Assembly (NCBI GenBank): GCA_029204225.1 | Contig: CM055108.1 | Coordinates: forward strand, 15,088,722-15,152,721 | Length of the DNA: 64,000 nucleotides | DNA from: Diphasiastrum complanatum | Taxonomy: Eukaryota > Streptophyta > Lycopodiopsida > Lycopodiales > Lycopodiaceae | Reading direction: 5' to 3' | Part shown: piece by piece, positions 24,301-35,197 of the stretch | Numbering within the stretch: position 1 is the first letter of the stretch | How the letters are laid out: each line of letters opens with the position of its first letter | Program-made: the position numbers and the translations under genes | Notes under the pieces: generated by a model | Seen by the model: the letters and a program-made list of their open reading frames with translations, nothing else | Told to the model about the DNA's origin: nothing | Database searches by the model: none

Positions 24301-25940
24301 GACTTTCGGGATGATAAATCTTTCTTCACAAGTGAAGACTTCCTAGAAGATGATGTCTTGCTGGAGATCTAACTTGAAGAATCATTCTTGACTTTCCCTT
24401 TGTCTTTATCCAATAGAGGTGGCACTTCCTTAAAATCGATCTTTTGAGGGAGATTTTCCCATTTCAGGACCGTATTATAATGTTGATTTGCTTGTTTCTT
24501 CGTCATCAAACTTTTCATCCTGTCTCCCTTCGATATAACTGCCTTGGGCGATTTGATTATTGGTTCATCAGGAACATTACGCACTGCAAATCTGGTCGGA
24601 TCCATATGATGTAGAATCCGTTCACCCGTAAGTTCTGCATTGCCATCATAAGTTAAGGCATGGCTCATTGGTATGAGATCATCCTCAATTGGATCTGGTA
24701 TAGGTTCCGTTGATATCCAGGCTACATTCAGCACATTTAGTGGAAACGTGATTGGCGTATCCAAAGTTCTATCTAACAAGGAAGTCTCGCTCAATTCTGA
24801 TTGAATATCTTGTTGACACATATATCCTGCTGTACAATCAATTGTTGCAAGAGCTTCGTTCCAATTGACAGTATCCGTTTGAGAATCGTAGTGAACTCCC
24901 AATTTTTTCTCTAGTCGATCACAAGTGTGATCTGTTGTTGATGAATCGTCATCCGCTTTTTTTGAACCACTGGCTTGATAGTCCAAGTCGTAGGATCAAT
25001 TTTAACTGCACGTTCACGATTTTCAAAAGTGATTTTGCCGGTACCCCAGTTATGAATTACTTGCGCAACTTGTAACCATGGACGTCCTAAGAAAAACTCA
25101 GTAGACATTTGGTGCTTCTAGTAAGTCCATCACGACAAAAGTAATGACGAATTGTACTCCTGCAATCCTGACAGGTATATATTCCACCATTCCTCGTGGA
25201 CGAACCGTCGTTTGATCAACTAGCTTAATAGCAAAAGTAGCAGGCTTAATCTTTGTAAGGCCCCATTTTGTACATAGCTTTGTAGAAATCAGGTTAACTC
25301 TTGAACCGCCGTCTATCATGGCTGCTTCTTTAGAAAATTGTATATGTTGTATCGGCAAAGTGATATTCTTTTGTTCACTTTCCCAAGCGGCCTTAACATG
25401 GAGTACATCGTTAGATTCTTCAAATCCAGCACAAAACAGAGGCTCCTAATGGTCTTTTGATTCTTCTTGAGCTAACTTTTGCACTAAGACTTCTTTTTCT
25501 TTTGGCACCAACTTTAGGAACTCTTCCAATGAAATATTGATCTTGCTAGACAAAATATTCATGAGTAATTCTATATGTGGTGCTTCCGGTTCAGTCATCT
25601 TGAAGGGTTCTTCATGATGATGTAATTGATTATTCATATCCGTACGTAAATTTCTTGGAGGCTGCATTGGTGAAGACCGAACTTCAGCTGTTACTTTAGC
25701 AGCTTCATGTTCCTCTTCCTCTTGCAGATGTTTAATCCACTGTCTCATATCCTGATATCTTCGTTTTTCTGCATTAAGATTTGGATAGACTTCCGATGTT
25801 GTTGGTGTATCGTTTAATGGTATAGAATCAGCAGGTATTGAATCCACTACTGGTTCTTTTTCCTTTTGTGCTCTGGTGACCACCATCAAGGGTGCACTTG
25901 GTTTATTATGAGCTATCGATCCTTGCTTGATTGTTATCAA
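21344..25940 (-). pseudogene. E1 pol: protease, RT, RNase H, integrase
   Basis: Retropepsin-like protease at about 25200-25360 (MIDGGSRVNLIST, where plant gypsy proteases often read DGGS), followed by a block ending FLGRPWLQVAQVIHNW. RT lies at about 23320-23830 with MPFGLCNAPSSFQ and the catalytic YLDDL. RNase H follows (IRFASRQLTDPEKNYSTTKREA). Integrase has the zinc-binding part (CDVC near 22265) and the core with Asp in VATDY, Asp in VNDRGTQF and Glu in GNGQAESS, then a C-terminal part to 21344. Stops and frameshifts at about 23540-23830, 24370 and elsewhere make it non-functional. Upstream it continues from gag with the linker MVVTRAQKEKE. Confidence 0.85.
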
Positions 25941-25942
25941 AT

Positions 25943-26909
25943 TTACAGGTGCTGTAGCTGGTGGTGGCTTTGGTCTTGCTGGACAGTCTTTATAGCAATG
26001 CCCATATCCACAGTCACGACAGAATGGTACAAATTTTTCTTAATTTGGGCATTCTGCAACTCTGTGATTTTCTCCACATGCAAAGCATCCAAGTGGTGCT
26101 CTGGCCCAATTTCTCGAGGCTTGTTGTTGAGCGGCAACATAAATGGCATACTGTTCTGAAGATCCACCTTCCTGATCATTACCATAGCTCCATTGCTCAG
26201 CACTTCCGTAAGGTTCTGGTTCCATCAAATTGGCAAGAGGAGCCGAGTGTTTTGGTGGGGCAGGCAAAGCTAGACGATCCGGATATCCAAGAGTAGATTG
26301 TTGTAGTCTTGTTGCTGGATTGCCTCCATACTATGGATCTCGATATCCCATCTGGGCATACCGTTGCTGAATTATCCAAGGGTTGAAGTTGCAAAAGACA
26401 GTCTCATGGTCAGATGAATTACACAGATAGAAAACACTGATTTCCATTCGTTTTTTCAATTGAGGACACTCGTTCACTATGTGATTTCCTGTACAAATAG
26501 AACACCAGACATTCTCCCTGGTAGGAAAGTCTTTGCAAACTTCTCAGGTTCCTTGTTCGTTTCTCCGTGGAGATTTTCCAATGCTTTGAGCTTCTCATCA
26601 AATTGCAACTGCAAATTTTCCATCTATTTCCGTTGGGTCTTCCCAAGTTTCTCGAACTCATTGAGCATCATTTCTGCATTAGCATTGGCATTCATTGATG
26701 CAATAGTGGTGGATGTCGTAGTAGTCTACCCTGCTGTATAAGGCATACTGCCATTTGGCTCATCATCTGAATCTTCATCCTCCTCCCGAATTGCATCGTC
26801 CATCGCATTTTGCAAAAGTGCGTACTCATTATGGCGTTTCAGTTCACATCTGATCCGTTTAGGTAGACCTTGTGGGGTCGAAGATCTCTCGTAGTATAGC
26901 TCTTCCGCC
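25943..26909 (-). pseudogene. E1 gag, 3' part
   Basis: The remaining part includes two CCHC zinc knuckles at about 25975-26090 (CFACGENHRVAEC and CRDCGYGHCYKDC), separated by a stop. Upstream is Gln/Pro-rich sequence and the acidic block IREEDEDSDDEP, also present in other gags of this window. The N-terminal Retrotrans_gag domain is missing because the sequence is cut at 26909 by the E2 LTR. Gag would form the capsid and package RNA. Confidence 0.75.
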
Positions 26910-27095
26910 TGACAAAGGTTAAATCATTGGATAAGTGCCTAACTATGCATAGATGCTACTTTTAGTTAAATTCCTACTTTCTCCCTTAACTCTACTCACC
27001 ACTATGCTACTCCTCTTTAGCTCTACTCCTCTACACTAACATTCATCATAGTTGGGTGAAGGGAAGTTGATAGAAAAGAAGAGGTTGAGAAGAGA

Positions 27096-27170
<75 letters not shown>

Positions 27171-27731
27171 GGTTAGCTCAAATGCTCCTTATGCTTGCTA
27201 ATGGAAAAGCATTCACTATGGCAACCAATAAACATGGAAATAGAAAGCAATGGAAAACACAATCAAGAGCATTAGCAAGTAGTGAATAGCAAATGAGGAT
27301 GCCTCTCTTAAAAAAAATGGTAGAGTTTTCTCCTTCTCATTAAGCATGGAAATAGTGTACAAATGGTGCCTTTTTATAAAATGGGGAAGGCCCTTGCCCC
27401 TCAATCTTATTGGCTAATATTCACAATGATCCTATTCATTCATCTTGGACCCAGCTTGATCCAAGGGTCCACAAAAAGTACATTAGAAATCACAAGATTC
27501 ATGTGAGTCCCAATTTGGACCCAACTCTAAAAAGTGATCTCTAAGTTTAAAAATGACATTGGGCCTCTAGTTTTATTTTAATTACAAGGCCCAAGTCAAG
27601 TTTATTTTATTTACAACTCCAATTGCGTGCTCATTGGTCCATGGGCTTATACACGCAGGATGCCATGCCCTCGCAACACATTTTATTGGAGGATTTTATT
27701 TATTTACACTTTGTTGGTAATACCCCCAACA
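26910..27731 (-). repeat. 3' LTR of E2
   Basis: On the plus strand it begins TGACAAAGG and ends CCCCCAACA, i.e. TG...CA ends with an outer inverted TGTTGGG/CCCAACA. It holds a TATA box (minus strand TTTATAAAAAGG, 27371-27382) and a (GA) tract of about 66 bases at 27101-27166. By eye it differs from the other LTR at only scattered positions plus the tract length. Confidence 0.85.
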
Positions 27732-27777
27732 GGACCCATGGCCTGAAATAGTGCCGGTCCCTCGGCACTCTGCCGGT

Positions 27778-30700
27778 TTAGTAGAGCGTTCTCTTGGACC
27801 GCCTCTGGTCGATGAGATATCTCGTAACGTCTTCCATGAAGTTGAGACGGTCCAGTTTCTTCAAGTCCTTTGGCGTGTGGAAGGACTTGTGAACTCCTAT
27901 CAACCATTCCTGATCCACCCATGCTTGAAATCATTTCGTCCAGGGATCACCAAGGAATACAGCTCGGTAATATACGCGAGTGACTGGCAGCTGGTCTTCG
28001 ACTTTGTCGAAAGCGAGCACCTTATTTGGATCAAAGAATATGGAAGGAAGAAAATCATCCCATTTTGTTTCAATGCCCAGTAAATATTCCAAGTCCCGGG
28101 CGTAAGTGACTGCCACGTAGACTGTGGGATCGGGGCAATTGATGAAGTGGCTGACGAATGCGGAGAGAGCCCTTTTGGCATCTACATCCGTTGTCCACCC
28201 ATATTCGGATTTGATGATTGGCCAGTTGAAATTGTTCAATGTGATCTAGTCCAGAGGAGTGCCGCATTCCGCCTATTTGGATCTTCTTGGACATGGCAGG
28301 AAATGCGCGTTCACCCGTAACTGTTGCGGACTCATCACGTAAGCCCTGATGGTCGCAGGGTCTCTCTCAAATAACTGTTGTCGCCACTCCGGTTGTGGTT
28401 GGAAAGCGGGTAAGGCTTGCAGTTCTTTTCCCTTGATGGTCTGAGCTGAGAACGATAACTGCCAGCCGCCTCTTGATGACTAGTGAAAATATTTGAATAG
28501 AAATTCATTAATGTTCTCCTCCACAGATTTCGATCTTTGGAAGGCCCGGCTGGCAGATATCATTCGTGACCATCTGGATGATGTTGTTGGGCCCTGGCTG
28601 GTGGTTGCGCCTTGGCTCTGTTCGTACGTCTCAGCAGCCACATCTGTCTGCCCTTGGTCCTGGCCTTCGGACCCTTGATCTAGTTGAAATCCCCCTGCTG
28701 CCTGCTAGCTCTGGTCTTGGCTAGTACTATCTTGTGCAGCGCCAAAATTAGGTGGCGGTGAAATTACCACGGTGGAGGGCTAGGCCTTCGTTTCCATGTA
28801 TTTCTGGCATGCCTTGAGAGCTTGCTTGGCCTGGGCGAGCTCTTGCGTTGCGCTTGCCCGATACTTATTGAACTCCGCCTGGTAGCTGTTCAGGGTTTGG
28901 CTATAAATCTACACCTGACGCCGTAGAAGATTCATCTATGATTGGAAAAGTGGCCTTGTGTCCGGTGCAGATTGAGCTAACCAGACAAGTTTCTCATCTT
29001 GTAAGGCTTTAACCTCCGTCCCCAGGTGCGTGTTCTCTGTTTCCAAAAGTGTAAGTTGTGCCTGGATGGGGGCAAGCCATTGGGATGCTTCAGTTTGAAG
29101 CTCCCGCACCTTTGTGGAGGCCTCCGTCAGCGCTTTGGGGAGGCTTTGAATATATTTGTTTAGGCCCTCCTCCTTCTGCTGCAACTTGGCAATCTCATGG
29201 TGCTCTACTTATTCGTGTTGTTGAGCTAGAATCAGCTCTTGCTGCAGCTTGATGAGGTCTGCTCGCAGCTGTGTATTATTTGTTGCCAACTGTAGTACCC
29301 TGCTTTCCAGAATAGCTTTGGCTGCTACCGCATCCAGGATGTATTTTCCTAGGGTTTGGTACGTCGTCGTTAGATCCGTGGGAGCAGCTCGTACACTGGC
29401 ACTGGCAGGGGCTTGTGTTGTATCGGCCCCGACGACTTGTGGAATTCCGTCGTCATTGTCCTCGATCAAGTTTTCATTTATCCTGATGCCATCTAGGACG
29501 ATAGGGTCAGCCCAATCTGGTGATGCGACAAAAACTATTTGTACAAATGTGTCATCAGGCAGCGGTTGGATGCCCTCGGCAACCTTTGGCGAAGCAGGTG
29601 GGGTGTGAGAAACAATTGTGGAAACAAGGGCGAGGACGGTTTGTCCGAACGAGAGGATGGGAGGAACAATGGGGAACTGAAGGGTGGTGTGGAGTATGGA
29701 AGAAGGTGAGAATGGAGCGGAAAGTGTCTAGCGTGGGGGTGAAAAATTGATAACTGGCATCCATGCCAAAGTGTCAGGGAACAGTTGCGAATCAGAAGGG
29801 TTGAATGTGAGTGGAGAAACGGTGGTGGCAGGAGTAATGGAGGATGCGATGGTGATGGATGGAGCAGCGGACACTGGAAGAGAAGTAGGAGTGGTATCAA
29901 CAGAAGAAACAGGGATGGAGACAGAAACAGAAGTGGATGGAATAGGAAGAGAGGTAGCGACAATAGAAATTGGAGTGGGGGGTTGCACGGAAGACGAAGT
30001 GGCAGTGGTTGATGGAGTAGTTAGTGCGGTAGTGGAGACACGTCGTCGGGTAACAGGTGGAGATGTGGATGTAGAGGCAACGCCACGCATTCGTTTGCTG
30101 GCCATTGTGTTAATGACTGCAGGTTGGGATGAGGTAGATGTTTGAGATGGTGGGTAAAGGTTAGTATGTGGCACAAGGGTAGATAGGAGGGATGAGCATT
30201 GGAAACCGCGCACTTTTGCCTCGAGAAGTGTGCAGGCAAAGTTACACAACAGGGGGCCTGCTGCGATTCGCTCACGGTTGTTGGGTTTGATGGAGTTTGT
30301 TAGTTCTCGAATAAGGAAGCTATGCCAATCGTATGGCACAATGGAGAGGTTAGGGAATTTCAGAAAGGATTCCACTATCTGACTCAGCAGCGTAGACTGG
30401 ATTCTGTCCTTGCAAAATGTTGAAATAACCAGAAAGTTATTCAACAGATGCGCAGCTGTCTGGATGACGGGTTCCGTGATAGCTTCTATTAGGTAACCAT
30501 TGTTAGTCTGGATGGGGATTTCTGGTGTGGTTTGGGTGACGAATGGTTTGATCAGAGCTTTGGCAAGGCGATGGGAGATGGGTTGACAATCACTGGACAT
30601 AATGCCAACGGTGATCATTGAGTCGGCGTTAATCTTGACCTTGTATGTGGTACCTTGGTACAGGAAGTGGAAACAAGCCTTGTCCTCGTCCCAGGTGGCG

Positions 30701-30903
30701 TAAGCGTGAAGGGCGAGGCCCATGATAATCTCAAAATGGAAGAGCGCCGAGTAAAAATCCATTGCTTCAAGGAAGGGCCCGGCTATCTGCAGCCATGGTT
30801 GAATCAAAGTGTCAGAGGGTAGAGGCCAAATCTGCATGGCCTCGGGGATGTCACGCTGGATCACCTGTTTGGCGCCAGAGTCTTCATAGGATGAGGAGGC
30901 CAT
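27778..30903 (-). pseudogene. Extra ORF of E2 (unknown protein with coiled coil)
   Basis: Start ATG at 30903 (MASSSYEDSGAKQVIQ). The first 391 codons are uninterrupted: a globular N-domain (FHFLYQGTTYKVKINADSM, GYLIEAITEPVIQTAAHLL) and a long Ser/Thr/Pro linker. After a stop, the frame continues with a coiled coil (about 28930-29440) and the C-domain shared with E1 (SSRGGWQLSF, TIRAYVMSPQQLRV, ETKWDDFLPSIFFDPNK), ending near 27778, just before the LTR. The order and position are the same as in E1, so it is a stable part of this lineage rather than a passenger. I cannot name the family. Confidence 0.75.
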
Positions 30904-31259
30904 GTTAGCAATGATGATTAGTGGTCAAAAAAAGTCAAAAAAGTAGAAAACGGTGGAAAATGGAAGGAAACAGTAGAAAACTGAGAATAATGAGTGTTGG
31001 ATGACAATTATTGTAGTTCAGAGCGCAGATCGGTGTTTGATATGTACAGATGATAGCTGGTAGGAAGTTTGGTTGAAAACAGAGAACTTGGTATTTTTAG
31101 TGAAAATTTCGGCAGAGCTTCGCTAGCAAAGGTGACAAATGACTCGAATTCAGCCCTTATATAGCGGAATTTAGAGTGTGTATTAGGTGAGATTCACTTT
31201 TCCTTATTCAGTTCCACCCAAATTTTGGCAAGCACCTTCTTCACAAAATTCTAAGGCCT

Positions 31260-31570
31260 CAGGGAAGTCTGCAAGAGTTTAGAAGGTGATTTGACTGCTA
31301 TGCGAAGGTTCTGCGAGGGTTCAGGCTGTCTGTGAGGGTTCAACTCTCGCAAGAAGAGATCTCTCACACAACTTGTTTCTGTGATTGGATTTTCAAGATC
31401 AAGCCATGTAGGCAGGCTAATTTCACTGTTCTGATTCCATTTAGGCACCTTGCGAGAGTTGGTAAGTTGATCTTGATGCTCTGCAAGGGTTCTGAGTATT
31501 CTGCTTCTGGGAACTCTCGCATACACTAAAAAATGATGATCCTCCATCAGGAACTCTCGCAGAGATTTTC
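31260..31570. repeat. Cluster of GCGAGAGTT-like short repeats in E2
   Basis: Between the extra ORF and copy B, a decamer near CTGCGAGAGTTC or its reverse complement GAACTCTCGC recurs about nine times (for example near 31268, 31302, 31312, 31333, 31345, 31448, 31482, 31504, 31550). The equivalent interval in E1 is shorter and lacks it. No gene is visible in 30904-31620. Confidence 0.55.
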
Positions 31571-31620
31571 ATGGATGCACGTAGGTCAGATCTGGTGACT
31601 GTCCAATTTTCAAGAGCTAT

Positions 31621-31655
31621 CATTAGAGGAGTTCTCAATATCAAAAAGACCCTTT
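31621..31655 (+). repeat. Left terminal inverted repeat of copy B
   Basis: These 35 bases are the exact reverse complement of 41066-41100. Outward flank is AAGAGCTAT. Identity stops abruptly on both sides, as expected for a terminal inverted repeat. Confidence 0.85.
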
Positions 31656-32143
31656 AAGGAATGCCATGTAGGATATACAAAAATATCAAAATAAATGAAA
31701 CAATATTGTTTATTTGCTTGCCCACACCACTCCCAAGGCCTCCCCAACTCCTTGTGATCTAACCACAGTGTCTATAGTCACAGTTAAGAACTGTTAACAG
31801 TTCGCAGTATAACTTGACTAAATTCAAAAATATTCCCTCCATTGGTTACGAAAAGGGCAATATTTTCAATGGATCTAAAATATGACCGCCATCCCCAAAT
31901 TCGAATCAAGAAAAATTGTAAAATGTTTACGTATGCATTCCTTCCACGAGAATGGAAAAATGAGCGCCAACTACCTATTGGAATGAAAAAATGAGCGGCA
32001 TTTTCAAATTTGAATCAAGCATACAAGCATGGATATTAGATTGATCGTACATAGTATATAATATAATCAAAGATGAGTATTTTGTTTTGCTTTATAGAAT
32101 CTGGTCATAGTACTTTGATGCAACTGATTACTCTATTATTTTT

Positions 32144-34795
32144 TTGATGATGACATTATATCATCTACATGTGGATATCCCTGTTGATTTGGCACCTTTG
32201 CAGAGAAGAGGAGGCAAAGGAGTTCAAATATCTGCTGAAGATCGTTCTCGTTACAAGGCAGAAGGAAAGAAAAACGTGGATTTGTGGACAGATGGAACAT
32301 TATATCCACAAGATCCAAGCACTTCGACACATCCCACATTCTCTTCAATAACTCATTTAGTTACATGGATATGCAATGGGCATAGTGGATTACTAGGATA
32401 TTGTAAAAGATTGCAAAACCATGGAAAACAACTTTATACGAATAAAGTTCACTTTTTAGAAGGTGAGTTAATTCGGATATCCTCTTATTTTCAGAATAGA
32501 GATTGTCATTTCCAAAAGACGTTAGAAGAAAATGAATAACTTAAAAAAAATCATGAATCATTACAGAAGATAGCAATCAATATCAAATTAGAACTAGAGC
32601 AAATGCAATCAGTCTTACAGTCTATTTGTATTGAAAACTTACAATTACTGAAGGATGTGGATTTGGTAAAGAAGAAGGCTGAAAGTAAGAAGTGAAAGCG
32701 ACAAAGTTGCAAGGATATTCAAACGCTCTCAAAAGGAGGTTATTGAAATAGAAGGATCCGTGCATTCAAGTAAGCATATTCTAAATTTTGTAAGTTTTTC
32801 AATGACATTTGGATTTAATTTCAGCTATGGTGATATTCTGTTAACTATCTGTTTTTTTTGCAGATCTGCATTAGTAGCTCCTCGAAATATTAAAGACAAT
32901 GCTTCACTAGGAATGTCATTGGGCACAATATTGACTTGCAAATCCACTGAGCGTATCATGATGAACAATAGGATTTCAAATGTAAAGTGTAAAATAGCAG
33001 AGTCTTTGATGGTGGACATACAAAATATTTTAGATAAGACTATAGTTCAGGGTGCTTGTAATTTTGCACGTATTAGTAGGGAAGCATATGCAACAATATT
33101 TAAACTAATTAGAGAAGCTTTTAAGCAAGTTCAAATTAGAAAAGTCCCAATCCCTAGGACATACCACTTGAAGAAAGAGAGGGATACATTAAACATAGGT
33201 ATGCGTAAGATCACTGAAACTCCATTTCATATTGAGGAGGTGTATGAAACTGATGAAAGATCGATATTCTATAATTCATCAAACAATTTATTTGTTGATC
33301 TAAATTACTTGCTGAGATACATCGTCACATTATATGATATAACCTATGAAAAGGTGAATGGCAAAATAATCATAGTACTTAAGTTAGATGAGTCAGAAAT
33401 TGTGAAAGGGCAAAAGATGGAAAGGGTTAATATAACTCTCATGAATGGTGCTCTATCCCAAACAGAGAACCAAGAAGATTTCAAATTCAGTGTCCAGTCA
33501 GAAAATGATATATGGTAGTTGGCAGAGTTTCAGGTAACTAGCCTCATTATTACATTACATTCATTGAATAGTATTAATACATTGTAAACTAAGTATGATT
33601 AATTCTTTGGACAGGTGCTGAAAGAGGATCATGATATATTATCATGGATATTCTCAAGGACATCTTATCCTAGGATCATCAACGACCATATGGATGGAGG
33701 ATTTCTCAATGTTCCAGGAGTTGGAGACTTCAATGTTGAATGGCACTTAGCAGGTGATTTGAAAACGTTGAAATGTATGTATAATGTCTCTCACGGTGCT
33801 ACATCAAAACACCCTTGTTTGTACTGCATGAAAATGGCAAAAGATGTAACTAGGAGTATAGGAATCACTAGAGAATATGCAGATCCAAACTGGAAGCCTG
33901 TGTTGCCTATCCCCTTAAAAAATGTGCATGTTTGTACTCTTCATGCAGAAGTTAGATTAATAGAAAAGATCATTTATCTTCATATAGTTTTTGCTTGGAA
34001 TACTAAGCCAACATCATTAGCAAAGGAAGCTATCTCTCGATTAGAAGATGTTTTATCAAAAGCAGGACTCCATAAAGGACATGTCAAAATTCAAAAAGAT
34101 GAAAAGCTTTCAAGAAAGAATGGGAACATGCCAACTAAGCCAAGCATAGGAGGAGCAAAAGCACGTCGTTTTCTATCAAATCATACTGGTAAGGCTTCTA
34201 ATATTCAACACTCAGTCTGGATAGATATTGTTGCTGCCACTCAGGACTTCGAGAAAGACGGCAAAACCAGAGTACTAAAAGTTGATGTATGGAAAAAGCT
34301 TGATAGTATGATTGCTATTTTAAGAAAAGAAAAATACTCTGATATTGATAAGAAAACTGTCCAAAGGACTTGTGTCGAGTTTGTTAATGCAATATCAAAA
34401 GCATGGGGAGAAGATCACATCACTCATTACATGGTTAGTATAAAATTTTCAAAATGCTTTCAAATTTTCATATATATTTAGATCTAAACATAAGACTAAC
34501 ATTATGATTTTGACATATGCAACACATACTAAGAGATCATACAGCATTTTTTGCAAATACATATGGAAGCTTGAGTGTATGGTCATCACAAGGGATGGAG
34601 AAGTCACATTGGCAAGCACGAGCAGCATTTCATCGAAATACACAACATGGAGGAACCGATGAAAAACGAAACTACATTTGTCAATTGTTTCAGTGGTTCT
34701 ACCGCAGAGTTCAGATTCGACATATAACAAAGTCCACACAATACAACAAGTTTAGAAAAGCATGCAAGCTCATACAGGAAGAGAAAATTAGATGA
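32144..34795 (+). pseudogene. P1 of copy B: DDE-type transposase-like protein
   Basis: Multi-exon gene. The N-terminal part (32144-32700) has DLWTDGTLYPQDPS and a Glu/Lys/Leu-rich coiled stretch. The core shows a candidate first Asp in VLKLDESEIVKG (codon 33387-33389), a second Asp in EWHLAGDLKTL (33756-33758), a CxxC in SKHPCLYCMK (about 33813-33830), HAEVRLIEKIIYLH, and a Glu in SSQGMEKSHWQARA (34598-34600). A stop interrupts ENDIW-LAEF at 33516-33518, where copy A reads Trp. Introns lie at about 33534-33614 and 34433-34516. This Asp-Asp-Glu layout with a zinc-binding insertion is reminiscent of CMC, Academ or KDZ-type transposases; I cannot assign a superfamily. It ends convergent with P2. 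Confidence 0.65.
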
Positions 34796-35197
34796 TTGTT
34801 GAGTAGAAGATCATCATGACATGTTCAGAATTGCTTTGCAAATTCATTGAACAAGAGAGGAGCAATATCCAATGTAAATGTATTGATTGTATTATACAAA
34901 GTGTCAACTATTCATCATTAGATCTTGTATCAGATTCTATGGTAGTATTGTCATGAAGAAATTCTCTGCTAGCGTATGCATCTAATAGATGTGCATTATC
35001 CTTATTTCCACTAAGTTCAATATAAGTGGAATACAATGAATAATGGGAGCTCCTTAAAGGAACATTCCCATCAATAAAGCCTAAAATGTTCAAAACATAA
35101 GATCTTTTGACAAAAATGATCTTATTTGTCTTAACAAATTTTCCTAAATAAAATGATAAAGCTTTAACTGCCATTATAAGACTCTCCCCGACTGGGC

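Larger units (their letters stand above)
17520..26909 (-). mobile_element. Ty3/gypsy element E1 (3' LTR, extra ORF, pol, partial gag)
   Basis: Element order on the minus strand is gag (right), protease, RT, RNase H, integrase, extra ORF, 3' LTR (left). The gag is cut at 26909, exactly where the left LTR of E2 starts, and no E1 5' LTR is found beyond E2, so its 5' end is lost. Integrase after RT/RNase H identifies Ty3/gypsy. An extra sense ORF between integrase and the 3' LTR is known from some plant gypsy lineages such as Athila/Tat; the clade was not tested. Confidence 0.85.

Noticed and set aside
29747-30145. Gly/Val-rich open frames on the plus strand at 29.7-30.1 kb.
   Set aside because: They are antisense shadows of the Ser/Thr/Pro linker of the E2 extra ORF.
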